A stretch of DNA of 33,650 nt from an uncultured Elioraea sp. (lineage in GTDB: Bacteria; Pseudomonadota; Alphaproteobacteria; Acetobacterales; Acetobacteraceae). Below, one piece after another: positions 1 through 9,257 of the stretch (the stretch's first letter is position 1; every line of letters begins with the position of its first letter). The DNA lies in the NCBI GenBank assembly GCA_937927455.1, contig CALBEG010000289.1, positions 1 through 33,650 on the forward strand. The letters run 5' to 3'. The translations under genes were made by a program, and so were the position numbers. The notes beneath the pieces were generated by a model. The model was not told the origin of the DNA. It was given only the letters and a program-made list of their open reading frames with translations, and searched no databases.

Positions 1-135
1 ACAAGCGAGGGAGCCTTCGCACGCGCCTTCGATGTCGATGCCGTGGCGGTGTGCGATTTCGAGCACCGAGAGCCCCAAAGGCGCGTCCACCTCCCGGCGC
101 GTCCCGTCACGCTCGATGAAGACCATCTTGGGCAT
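1..135 (-). CDS. fdx: 2Fe-2S ferredoxin, ISC-type (partial, runs off window start)
   Basis: Reverse-strand translation from ATG at 135: [43 protein letters not shown], matching the N-terminus and first cysteine region of adrenodoxin-type ferredoxins; last gene of the cysE-iscR-desulfurase cluster. Confidence 0.85.
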   Translation of the reverse strand, partial: MPKMVFIERDGTRREVDAPLGLSVLEIAHRHGIDIEGACEGSLAC

Positions 136-153
136 GGGCAACACCGTCCGTCC

Positions 154-1332
154 TCATGCGGCGGCCGCGCATGCCTCGTGGGCAGCGATCAGCGCGGCGG
201 CGGCTGTCTCGATATCGGCGGCGGAGGTAGAGCGGCCAAGCCCGATGCGCAAGGTGCGGCCAGCCTCTTCTGCCGAAAGCCCGATCGCGGACAAGACGTA
301 GGAGGGCGCGATCTCGGCCGAGGAGCAGGCGGACCCTGTGGAGAGGCAGAGCAAGGGGCAGCGGGTGATAAGGTCGGCGGCGCGGGCGGCGGGAAAGGTG
401 AGGTTGAGGTTGCCGGGCAGGCGGCGGGAAGCGTGGCCGTTCAGCCTGAGCCCCGGGATGGCCGCAGCGAGCCGCGACCAGAAACGCTCGCGCAGCGCCA
501 GCAACCGTTCCGCTTCCTCGGCCAGCTCTGCGCGGGCGATCCGCGCCGCCTCGCCAAACCCAACGATAAGGGCAGCAGGCAGCGTGCCCGATCGAAGCCC
601 ACGCTCCTGCCCGCCCCCCGAGAACAGAGGGACCAAGCGGACGCGCGGACGCCGACGCACATAGAGGGCGCCCACACCTTTCGGCCCATACATCTTGTGG
701 GCAGAGACCGAGACGAGATCGACCCCGAGAGCCTCCACGTCGAGTTGGATCTTCCCCGCGGCCTGGGCGGCATCGGTGTGAAAGAGGGCCCCTGCCCGTT
801 TCGCGATCGGCACCAGGGTGGGAAGGTCCTGCACGACGCCGATCTCGTTGTTCGCCGCCATCACCGAGACGAGCAGGGTGCGTTCGTTGACCGCGCCCTC
901 CAGCACCCCGGGGTCGAGGAGCCCGTCGGGACGCACAGGCAGAATGACAGGCTCGAACCCCTCGGCGGCGAGGTCGCGCACGCTTTCCAGCACGCATTTG
1001 TGCTCGGTGGCGACGGTGACGATCCGCGACCGTGGCGACCCTTGGGAGCGCGCGAAGCGGGCCGCCCCCTTAATCGCCAGGTTGTTTGCCTCCGTTGCCC
1101 CGGAGGTGAAGACGATCTCGCGCGCCTCTGCCCCGATCAGAGCCGCAACCTCGGCGCGCGCCTCCTCCACCGCCGCTTCGGCTTCGCGTCCGAGCGCGTG
1201 TTCCACCGAGTGAGGGTTGCCGAAACGATCGGAAAACCAGGGCAGCATCGCGGCCACCACGCGCGAATCGCACGGGGTGGTGGCGTGATGGTCAAGATAG
1301 AGCGGCGTGGGCGGCGCGATGGGCCCGTGCAT
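154..1332 (-). CDS. iscS: Cysteine desulfurase (class V aminotransferase, NifS/IscS-like), copy 1
   Basis: MHGPIAPPTPLYLDHHATTPCDSRVV..., PLP-lysine motif SVSAHKMYGPKG, catalytic loop STGSACSSAEI; ATG at 1332 preferred over the longer ORF start at 1434, which overlaps the upstream gene. Confidence 0.93.
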   Translation of the reverse strand: MHGPIAPPTPLYLDHHATTPCDSRVVAAMLPWFSDRFGNPHSVEHALGREAEAAVEEARAEVAALIGAEAREIVFTSGATEANNLAIKGAARFARSQGSPRSRIVTVATEHKCVLESVRDLAAEGFEPVILPVRPDGLLDPGVLEGAVNERTLLVSVMAANNEIGVVQDLPTLVPIAKRAGALFHTDAAQAAGKIQLDVEALGVDLVSVSAHKMYGPKGVGALYVRRRPRVRLVPLFSGGGQERGLRSGTLPAALIVGFGEAARIARAELAEEAERLLALRERFWSRLAAAIPGLRLNGHASRRLPGNLNLTFPAARAADLITRCPLLCLSTGSACSSAEIAPSYVLSAIGLSAEEAGRTLRIGLGRSTSAADIETAAAALIAAHEACAAAA

Positions 1333-1348
1333 GGCGCACAATGTCGCG

Positions 1349-2491
1349 TCAGGCCGGCACGCGTTCAACCGCCCGCTGAGCGACCCGCGCCACCATAGCC
1401 GCGTAGGCGTCGAGGAAGCGGGAGGGTGCATCATCGCTGACGTTCCAGGGAAGGCTGACGCGAATGGCAGAGGAGGCCAGGGTGCTGAGCCCCATCGCCC
1501 GCAGCACGTGACTCTCTGCCACCTTGCCCGAGGAGCAGGCCGACCCCGCGGAGACGCACACGCCGGCGAGGTCGAGCGCCATCACCTGGGTCGCGGCCGC
1601 CACACCGGGAAGGGCCAAGCACACCGTGTTGGGAAGTCGCGGAGCGTGCTCGGCAACGACGACCGCCTGCGGCACCTGCTTCCGCACGCCCTCCTCGAGC
1701 GCGCGACGCAGGGTGATCAGACGCTCCGCTCCCCCAGCCGCGCGCCATGCCTCTGCCGCCTCCAGCGCCGCTGCGAAGCCGGCGATCGCCGGCAGGGCCT
1801 CGGTGCCGCCGCGAAGCCCCCGCTCCTGCCCGCCGCCGGGAACCAGGGCTCCTGGCCACCAGCCCGTCGGCAGCACGAGCGCGCCGGCCCCCTTGGGCCC
1901 ACCCGCCTTATGGGCGGAGAGAACGAGCGAGGCCGCCCCGTACCCTGCGAGCTCGCCCAGGGGCAGGCGCCCCGGCGCCTGCGCCGCATCGACGTGAAGC
2001 AGGGCGCCGAACGCGCGGCAGATCGCGGCGACCTCGGCAAGCGGCTGGATCACCCCAGTCTCGTTGTTGGCCGCCATCACAGCCACCAAGGCCGGGCGCG
2101 GGTCGGCGGCGAGGGCAGAGGTGAGCGCGTCCACATCGATCATCCCCGCTGCCGTCACCAGAACGCCCTCGATCCCCGCCACGGCCCGCAGCACGGAGTC
2201 GTGCTCGACCCCGGAGGCGATGATGCGGCGGCCCTCGCGCGCCGCGCCGGCAAGGGCGATCGCGTTCGCCTCAGTCGCGCCGGCAGTGAAGAAGACGGCA
2301 GCTGGCGCCACCCCGAGCATCGCGGCGACCCGCTCGCGCGCCTCCTCCAGTTTTCGTCGCGCGGCACGGCCCAAGGCGTGCACGGAGGAGGGGTTGCCGA
2401 CGAGGTCGAGCGCCCCCATCACCGCTTGGCGCGCCTCAGGCCGAAGCGGCTCGGTGGCATTGGCATCGAGATCGAGGGGCACACTTACCAC
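1349..2491 (-). CDS. Cysteine desulfurase family protein (class V aminotransferase), copy 2
   Basis: MVSVPLDLDANATEPLRPEARQAV..., VLSAHKAGGPKGAGAL, SAGSACSSGKVAESHVLRAMGL; 12 bp downstream of the Rrf2 gene. Confidence 0.92.
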   Translation of the reverse strand: MVSVPLDLDANATEPLRPEARQAVMGALDLVGNPSSVHALGRAARRKLEEARERVAAMLGVAPAAVFFTAGATEANAIALAGAAREGRRIIASGVEHDSVLRAVAGIEGVLVTAAGMIDVDALTSALAADPRPALVAVMAANNETGVIQPLAEVAAICRAFGALLHVDAAQAPGRLPLGELAGYGAASLVLSAHKAGGPKGAGALVLPTGWWPGALVPGGGQERGLRGGTEALPAIAGFAAALEAAEAWRAAGGAERLITLRRALEEGVRKQVPQAVVVAEHAPRLPNTVCLALPGVAAATQVMALDLAGVCVSAGSACSSGKVAESHVLRAMGLSTLASSAIRVSLPWNVSDDAPSRFLDAYAAMVARVAQRAVERVPA

Positions 2492-2503
2492 GGCCGGTCC
2501 CGC

Positions 2504-3016
2504 CTACTCGGCGGCAAGGTCACGCTCCTCGCCGTCCACCGCAGGCCCCTCCACCTGGCGCAGCTTGGCATGCAGCAGCCCCGCCTGGCCCAGCACCCGC
2601 TTCTTGACCACGTCCTCGAGCGAGACTGAAGCGAGGAACAGGTGGATCTGGTTGCCGAGCTCCTCCCACAGGTCGTGGGTGAGGCAGCGGGCCTGCCCGC
2701 CGAGGCAGCCCTTGGGGCTGCCCACCGTGCAGCGGGTGGCGCGGATCGGTTCGTCGGCGGCGAGGATAATGTCGGAAATCCGCGTCTCCGAGGGCGCGTA
2801 GGCGAGCCGGTAGCCGCCACCCGGGCCGCGCACCGAGGTGACGAGGCCGGCCCGGCGAAGCCGCCCGAACAGCTGCTCCAGGTAGGAGAGAGACAGCCCC
2901 TGGCGGGCAGCGATCTCGGCGAGCGTGACCGGGCGAGATTCCGCGTTGGCAAGGGTGCGCGCGGCAAGCTCAGCCATCGCCATCACCGCGTAGCGACCCC
3001 GCGTGGTCAACCGCAT
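2504..3016 (-). CDS. iscR: Rrf2 family Fe-S regulator, IscR-like
   Basis: MRLTTRGRYAVMAMAELA...LAEIAARQGLSLSYLEQLFGRLRRAGLVTSVRGPGGGYRLA...RCTVGSPKGCLGGQARCLTHDLWEELG: Rrf2 winged helix plus three-Cys/His cluster motif. Confidence 0.9.
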   Translation of the reverse strand: MRLTTRGRYAVMAMAELAARTLANAESRPVTLAEIAARQGLSLSYLEQLFGRLRRAGLVTSVRGPGGGYRLAYAPSETRISDIILAADEPIRATRCTVGSPKGCLGGQARCLTHDLWEELGNQIHLFLASVSLEDVVKKRVLGQAGLLHAKLRQVEGPAVDGEERDLAAE

Positions 3017-3021
3017 GGGAT

Positions 3022-3696
3022 TTATCCTTTCGGCGCGACGACTCGGTCGCGCTCCGCTTCCAAAGCCGCCAGCCGGGCGGAAAGGGCCGCCACCTCCGCC
3101 CGCAAGGCCTCGATCGCTCGCACACCGGGGTCGAGCCCCTCGTCGCACGGCGTGCCATAGAGCAGCAGATCGGCACCGGTCGGACGACGCTCCACCGGCC
3201 GCGCCGGAATGCCCACCACGGTCTGCCCCGGCGCGACGTCGGACAGGACGACCGCATTCGCCCCGATTCGGGCCCCGTCGCCGATCGTGATCGGGCCAAG
3301 CACCTTGGCTCCGGCACCCACAATCACGTTGTTCCCGATGGTCGGGTGCCGCTTGCCGCCAACGAGCGACGTGCCTCCCAAGGTAACCTGATGGTAGATG
3401 AGCACATCGTCGCCGATTTCCGCCGTCTCCCCGATCACGATGCCGTCGCCGTGGTCGATGACGAGCCGCCGCCCGATCCGCGCCGCCGGATGAATTTCGA
3501 TCCCCGTCAGCATCCGCGAGAGATGGGCGACCATCCGGGCCGGCAGTTTCAGTCCCCATCGCCACAATCGGTGCGCGATCCGATGCAACCCCAACGCGTG
3601 AACGCCGGGGTAGCAGAGCAGCACCTCGAGCCGGGACCTGGCAGCCGGGTCGCGGGCGAGCACCGCATCGATTCCTTCAACCCAGCGTCCCGCCAT
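3022..3696 (-). CDS. cysE: Serine O-acetyltransferase
   Basis: Left-handed beta-helix hexapeptide repeats: [46 protein letters not shown]...[26 protein letters not shown]. Confidence 0.93.
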   Translation of the reverse strand: MAGRWVEGIDAVLARDPAARSRLEVLLCYPGVHALGLHRIAHRLWRWGLKLPARMVAHLSRMLTGIEIHPAARIGRRLVIDHGDGIVIGETAEIGDDVLIYHQVTLGGTSLVGGKRHPTIGNNVIVGAGAKVLGPITIGDGARIGANAVVLSDVAPGQTVVGIPARPVERRPTGADLLLYGTPCDEGLDPGVRAIEALRAEVAALSARLAALEAERDRVVAPKG

Positions 3697-3991
3697 GCTC
3701 AGCGCAATTCCTGTGTGAATTCCCTGTGACGATCCCTATACTCTCAGACTGTCCGACGGGCAGGTGAGCGCGTGGCAGCGTCCGAACGAGGACGTCACAG
3801 CGCGCTTCCGCCGGGTCTTCGTCAGGCAACGCTAGGCACTCTGCCGAGGGCCGTCAATGAAGGGTGGCGGTCGCGAGGCTCGCTGGGGCGTGCCCGGAGA
3901 GGCCCGGGGCGAAGCCGGCTCGCCACCGGCGGACAGGTGTCCTGTCAGGGGTTGGGGCGCAGGGGTGCCCCAGGATGGAAAGCGGAACGCG

Positions 3992-4660
3992 ATGCCCGAG
4001 GTGATGTTCCAGGGGCCCGACGGACGGCTCGAGGCCCGCTACCACCACGCCAAGACGACCAACCCGCCGCTCGCTCTCGTGCTGCACCCGCATCCGTTGC
4101 ACGGCGGCAACATGAACAACCGTGTCGTCTACACGCTGTACCAAGTGTTCCAGAAGCTCGGCTTCTCGGTGATGCGGTTCAACACCCGTGGTGTGGGCAA
4201 AAGCCAAGGCCGCTACTCCGGAGGCGAGGGTGAACTCTCCGATGCCGCCGAGGCGCTGGACTGGCTGCAGCGGATCAACCCGGGCTCGAAGACGATCTGG
4301 GTCGCCGGCTACCAGTATGGCGCCTGGCTTGGCATGCAGCTGCTGATGCGCCGGCCCGAGGTGGGCGGGTTCATCTCCGTCACCCCGCCGGCCAACCATT
4401 TCGACTTCGGCTTCCTCGCCCCCTGCCCCCAGTCGGGCCTGATCGTGACAGGAGGCAAGGACGAAATCGTGCCGGAACCGGCGGTGGCCAAGCTGGTCGC
4501 TAAGCTGAACGCGCAGAAGGGCATCCGGATCGACTACCGGGTGTTCGAAGACTGCGACCACTTCTTTGTCAACCACTGCAACCAGCTGGCCGAGGCGGCG
4601 GAAGACCACCTGCTGACTGCACTCGGCCGAGACGAGCGGATGAAGCTCGCCGCCGACTGA
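3992..4660 (+). CDS. Alpha/beta hydrolase-fold protein (COG2945-like), nucleophile Ser position reads Gln
   Basis: MPEVMFQGPDGRLEARYHHAKTTNPPLALVLHPHPLHGGNMNNRVVYTL...FNTRGVGKSQG...VAGYQYGAWLGMQLLMRRPE...GGKDEIVPEP...DCDHFF. Confidence 0.85.
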   Translation: MPEVMFQGPDGRLEARYHHAKTTNPPLALVLHPHPLHGGNMNNRVVYTLYQVFQKLGFSVMRFNTRGVGKSQGRYSGGEGELSDAAEALDWLQRINPGSKTIWVAGYQYGAWLGMQLLMRRPEVGGFISVTPPANHFDFGFLAPCPQSGLIVTGGKDEIVPEPAVAKLVAKLNAQKGIRIDYRVFEDCDHFFVNHCNQLAEAAEDHLLTALGRDERMKLAAD

Positions 4661-4754
4661 CGGGATCCGGCTCCCGCGCCGGCCGACGGCCGAAAGGCTG
4701 ATCGGCCGCGGGCAGGCGCATGGAGCACTGCACGGGGGCTGAAAGCGCGCGGGT

Positions 4755-5900
4755 TCAGCCGCGCCGAACGCGTTGGACCGACCCGGTCGGCAGCACCACC
4801 CTGCCGCCCGGCAGAGGGTGCGGCACGCCGGTGGTCGTGGGCAGGCTGAGCGGCAGTCCCGCCAGGCTCCGCGCAGCGAGGAAGGCGAAGGCCTGCGCCT
4901 CCAGCGCGTCACCGTCCCAGCCCACGGCCTCGGCGGTCGCCACCGCAGCGTCCAACGACAGGCGCAGAGCCTCGAGAATTGCAGCATTGTGTCGCCCGCC
5001 GCCGGTGACGATCCAAAGCGCGGGCGCGGCTGGCAAATAAGGGATGATGGCAGCGGCAGCCCGCGCGGTGAAGGCAACTAGCGTCGCCGCCCCGTCCTCG
5101 GTCGAAAGCGCCGCGAGCCCCGAGGCCGCGATCTCTGCCGCAAAGGCGAGCCGATCCAGGGATTTCGGAGGCGGGGCGAGGAAGAAGGGGTGAGCGACCA
5201 GCCGGGCCAGCACGGCGGAATCGACCCGCCCCGCGGCGGCGATCCGCCCGTCCTGATCGAAGACCTGCCCGGTCCGCGCTGCGATCCAGTCATCCAGCGG
5301 CGCGTTGCCGGGCCCGACATCGCAGGCGAGAACCTCGCCCGCCGCACCGAGCCAGGTGACATTCGCCACCCCGCCCAGGTTGAGCATCGCAAGGGGCTTG
5401 GGCAGGTTGGCCGCCAGTGCGGCGTGAAACAGGGGAACGAGCGGCGCCCCCTGCCCCCCTGCCGCCACGTCGGCTGCGCGAAAATCGTGCACCACCGCGA
5501 TCCCCGTCGCTTCGGCAAGCCAGGAAGCGTCGCCGATCTGCCAGGTCAGCCGTGCCTCGGGCCGGTGCAGGATGGTCTGGCCGTGAAAGCCGATCGCGGT
5601 CACATCCTCCGCCTTCAGACCCGCGCGGCCGAGGAGGGCAAGCACCGCGTCCCGATGCCGGGCGGTCAGAGCATGTTCGATGGCGCGGAGGTCGGCGTCA
5701 TCAGGGGCCAGCGCCGGCGCACGATCCAGCAGAGCGCGCAGCCGACGACGCAGCGTCCCAGGGTAGGCTAGCGTGAGCGAAGGACCGAACCCGAGGATGC
5801 ACTGCCCGTCCGTCTCCACCAAAGCCGCATCCACGCCATCCAGTGAGGTGCCGCTCATCAGTCCGATGAACAGGCCCGAAGCATCGGCTTTTGTCCCCAT
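4755..5900 (-). CDS. anmK: Anhydro-N-acetylmuramic acid kinase
   Basis: [75 protein letters not shown] motifs. Confidence 0.95.
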   Translation of the reverse strand: MGTKADASGLFIGLMSGTSLDGVDAALVETDGQCILGFGPSLTLAYPGTLRRRLRALLDRAPALAPDDADLRAIEHALTARHRDAVLALLGRAGLKAEDVTAIGFHGQTILHRPEARLTWQIGDASWLAEATGIAVVHDFRAADVAAGGQGAPLVPLFHAALAANLPKPLAMLNLGGVANVTWLGAAGEVLACDVGPGNAPLDDWIAARTGQVFDQDGRIAAAGRVDSAVLARLVAHPFFLAPPPKSLDRLAFAAEIAASGLAALSTEDGAATLVAFTARAAAAIIPYLPAAPALWIVTGGGRHNAAILEALRLSLDAAVATAEAVGWDGDALEAQAFAFLAARSLAGLPLSLPTTTGVPHPLPGGRVVLPTGSVQRVRRG

Positions 5901-5945
5901 GCCCCGACTGTGCTAGGCGCCCGCGCGCACCGCAACGGACGCACC

Positions 5946-7175
5946 ATGACCCGTTTTCGCTCCGATTTCCTCGCCGAGGCGCATGCTCGCGGCTTCATCC
6001 ACCAGTGCACGGATCTCGAGGCGCTCGATGCGCTTCTCGCCTCCGGCCCCGTCTCGGCCTATGTCGGCTACGACCTCACGGCCGACAGCCTGCATGTCGG
6101 GCACATGATCTCGATCATGCTGCTCAGGCTGTGGCAGCGCACCGGCAACAGGCCCGTCGTGCTGTTCGGCGGTGGGACAAGCAAGATCGGCGACCCCTCC
6201 GGGCGGGACGAGAGTCGGCGCCTGTTGTCGGAGACCGAGATCGCGGCGAACAAGGAAGGCATCCGCAAGCCCTTCGCGCGCCTTCTTCGCTTCGGCAGCG
6301 GGCCTGCCGACGCGATCGAGGCCGACAACGCGGCCTGGCTGGACGAACTGCGCTACATCCCGCTTCTGCGCGAGGTGGGCGTGCACGTCTCGGTCAACCG
6401 CATGCTGACGATGGACAGCGTGCGGCTGAGGCTCGACCGCGACCAGCCGCTAACCTTCCTCGAGTTCAACTACATGATCCTGCAGGCCTACGACTTCCGT
6501 GAACTGCATCGCCGCTACGGCGTGCGCGTGCAGATGGGCGGGTCGGACCAGTGGGGCAACATCGTGATGGGCGCTGACCTGATCCGCCGCACCGACCGTG
6601 CGGAGTGCTTCGGGCTGACCGTGCCGCTCCTTGCCACCGCCTCGGGGGCGAAGATGGGCAAGACGGCGCAAGGGGCGGTTTGGCTGAACGAGGACCGATT
6701 GTCGCCCTTCGGCTACTGGCAGTTCTGGCGCAACACGGAGGACCCTGACGTGGGCCGATTCCTGCGCCTGTTTACGGAACTGCCCGAGAGCGAGATCGTG
6801 CGCCTCGCGGCGCTGCGGGGGGCGGAGATCAACGAGGCGAAGATCGTGCTCGCCACCGAGGCGACGGCGCTTTTGCACGGGCGCGAGGCGGCGGAAGCGG
6901 CGCGGCAGGCCGCCTCGGGGGTTGGCGAGGAGGGGCTGCCCTCCGTGACGATTCCGGAACTGTCGCGAGGCGTGCCGGCCTTCCAGCTCGTTGCCCGCGC
7001 CTTCGGCCTGGCCTCGAACGCCGAAGCGCGGCGCCAGATCCGCGGCGGGGCGGTGCGGCTGAACGACGCGCCGGTGACGGACGAGGCGCAGCTGATCGGT
7101 CCCGAAGCCCTGCGCGACGGGGCGGCCCGCCTTTCGCTGGGCAAAAAGCAGGCAGTGCTGGTTCGCGCCGGCTGA
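5946..7175 (+). CDS. tyrS: Tyrosyl-tRNA synthetase
   Basis: [31 protein letters not shown]...[16 protein letters not shown] (HIGH motif), [29 protein letters not shown] (KMSKS-like), C-terminal S4-like region. Confidence 0.96.
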   Translation: MTRFRSDFLAEAHARGFIHQCTDLEALDALLASGPVSAYVGYDLTADSLHVGHMISIMLLRLWQRTGNRPVVLFGGGTSKIGDPSGRDESRRLLSETEIAANKEGIRKPFARLLRFGSGPADAIEADNAAWLDELRYIPLLREVGVHVSVNRMLTMDSVRLRLDRDQPLTFLEFNYMILQAYDFRELHRRYGVRVQMGGSDQWGNIVMGADLIRRTDRAECFGLTVPLLATASGAKMGKTAQGAVWLNEDRLSPFGYWQFWRNTEDPDVGRFLRLFTELPESEIVRLAALRGAEINEAKIVLATEATALLHGREAAEAARQAASGVGEEGLPSVTIPELSRGVPAFQLVARAFGLASNAEARRQIRGGAVRLNDAPVTDEAQLIGPEALRDGAARLSLGKKQAVLVRAG

Positions 7176-7317
7176 GCCGGCGGCCGACTGCCCGGGACTG
7201 CGGCAGAGTGTGCCTTGCCCTTGGGCAAGCAGAACCTGATCCTGCCGGTGGGGCTTCGCGCCACGCGCCGGCACGCGGGTTGCTGGCTAGGGGAACGCTG
7301 ATCGAAGAGGTTCGCCG

Positions 7318-8937
7318 ATGCCCGAACATGCTTGCGCGCTCACCCGCCGCGGCCTCCTTGCCGCGGGCGCAGCGTCAGCGCTCGCCGTCCGCCCGCGCGG
7401 GGCGGAAGCACAAGTGGCGCCTCTGCGGATCGCGATGTCGATCTCCGATATCCCGCGCCTCTGGGGCGGCCCGGAAGCGGGGTTTGAGGGCATCCGCTTC
7501 GGCGCCCTCTTCCTCTATGACGCGCTGATCAACTGGGACCTCTCCTCGGCCGAGGAGCCCTCAGGCCTCGTGCCGGGCCTTTCCACCTCCTGGCGCCTGG
7601 ACGCCGAGGATCGGCGCAAATGGGTGTTCACCCTGCGCCCCGGTGTGCGGTTCCACGACGGTTCGCCGTTCGATGCCGAAGCGTGTGCGTGGAACTTCGC
7701 CTCGGTGCTCGATCAGGGCGCGCCGCAGTTCGACGCCCTGCGGGCGGGGCTCGTACGCACGCGTCTCACTGCCGTCGCCTCCTGGCGGGTGATCGACCCG
7801 ATGACCTTCGAGGTAACGACGCGAACGCCCGACGCCCTCTTCCCCTATCAGATCCCGTTCCTCTGGATTGTTTCACCGGCGCACTGGCGCGCCCTAGGCG
7901 GAGACTGGCAGCGCTTCGCCGCCAACCCCTCTGGCACGGGGCCCTACCGCTTCGTCTCGCTCCGCCCGCGCGAACGTGCCGAGTTCGAACCGAACACCGG
8001 CTATTGGGACAACGAGCGCATCCCACGCGTGCCGCGCACCGTTCTGCTGCCGATGCCGGAAGGCACGGCACGGGTTGCGGCCCTGCGCGCGGGCCAGGTC
8101 GACGTGGTCGAGACCGTGCCTCCTGACACCATCGCCACCCTGCGCGCGGCGGGGCTACGCGTGGTAATGAACACCTACCCGCACGTCTGGGCGTGGCGGT
8201 TCTCCGTCCTGCCGGACAGCCCGTTCCGCGACGTGCGCGTCCGCCGTGCCGCCAACCTCGCCATCGACCGCGATGCCATTGTCGCCCTGCTGGCGGGTTC
8301 CGCCCTGCCGGCGAAGGGCAAGATCACGCCCGACCATCCCTGGTTCGGCACGCCATCGTTTGACCTCCGCTACGATCCTGACGCGGCACGGGCGCTGATG
8401 CGCGAGGCGGGCTATGGGCCGGACCGGCGGGCGGCGATCTCCGTCATCATCGCCTCGGGCGGTGGTGGGCAGATGGTGCCGATGCCGATGAACGAGGCGC
8501 TGCAGGAGATGCTGCGCGCGATCTGGATCGACGTCACGTTCCAGGTCGTCGACTTCGCCACTATCATCAACCTGCTGCGTGCCGGGGCCCGGGCGCCGAC
8601 TGCGCGCGGGGCAGCGGCCATCAACATCGCGATCCCGACCATGGATCCGACCACGGGCTGGATCATCTACGATCGCGAGCTCGCACCGCCGCGCGGCGTC
8701 AACTGGGGCGAGTACGACTCACCCGCCGTGCAGGCGCAACTTGCCGCCGCACGAGGGGCTTTCGGCGAGGCGGAGAACCGTGCGGCGATGGCACGGCTGC
8801 ACGAGATCCTGGTCGAGGAGGCGGCTGCCCTGTTCGTTGTGCACGACCTCAACCCGCGCGCTCTTGCGCCGCGCGTGCGCGGCTTCGTACAGGCGCGCAA
8901 CTGGTTCCAGGACTACACGCGGATATCCTTCGGCTGA
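7318..8937 (+). CDS. Peptide-type ABC transporter substrate-binding protein (SBP_bac_5), Tat-like signal
   Basis: N-terminus TRRGLLAAGAASALA; SWRLDAEDRRKWVFTLRPGVRFHDGSPFDAEACAWNFASV; FRDVRVRRAANLAIDRDAIV: family 5 solute-binding protein motifs. Confidence 0.92.
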   Translation: MPEHACALTRRGLLAAGAASALAVRPRGAEAQVAPLRIAMSISDIPRLWGGPEAGFEGIRFGALFLYDALINWDLSSAEEPSGLVPGLSTSWRLDAEDRRKWVFTLRPGVRFHDGSPFDAEACAWNFASVLDQGAPQFDALRAGLVRTRLTAVASWRVIDPMTFEVTTRTPDALFPYQIPFLWIVSPAHWRALGGDWQRFAANPSGTGPYRFVSLRPRERAEFEPNTGYWDNERIPRVPRTVLLPMPEGTARVAALRAGQVDVVETVPPDTIATLRAAGLRVVMNTYPHVWAWRFSVLPDSPFRDVRVRRAANLAIDRDAIVALLAGSALPAKGKITPDHPWFGTPSFDLRYDPDAARALMREAGYGPDRRAAISVIIASGGGGQMVPMPMNEALQEMLRAIWIDVTFQVVDFATIINLLRAGARAPTARGAAAINIAIPTMDPTTGWIIYDRELAPPRGVNWGEYDSPAVQAQLAAARGAFGEAENRAAMARLHEILVEEAAALFVVHDLNPRALAPRVRGFVQARNWFQDYTRISFG

Positions 8938-9257
8938 GATGCCGAAGCGGGGGATGCGGGCACAAAATGATTCTTTTTCGAAAGGATGTTTAGCTTGGGC
9001 CTCGCCACCGCAACACCGATGCCGCAGGTGCCGCGCAGACGGGAATTCGGCCCGGGCCCTTGGTCGCATGTCACGGTGGGCCTGCGCCTCCCTATGGCCG
9101 CTGGAGGTCGTTCCGCAGCGGCGCTGATGGACGACGGTGTAGAGGAGGCCGCGATCGTGCAGTGTTGACGGTCAGCCGCCGGCTTGCCTGCGGCCCGTTC
9201 CTGGACCGCGAGGGCGGATCGTGCCGAGGGTTGGCAGGATCCGCCGCGCCTCTGCCG

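Noticed and set aside
43-1398. Long plus-strand ORF (451 aa) opposite the cysteine desulfurase
   Set aside because: Antisense shadow ORF of a GC-rich gene; Arg/Gly/His-rich with no recognisable domain, while the minus strand carries clear family motifs.
7214-7228. CTTGCCC/GGGCAAG inverted repeat after tyrS as a terminator
   Set aside because: Loop is too small for the full stem and there is no T-tract; not strong enough to annotate.
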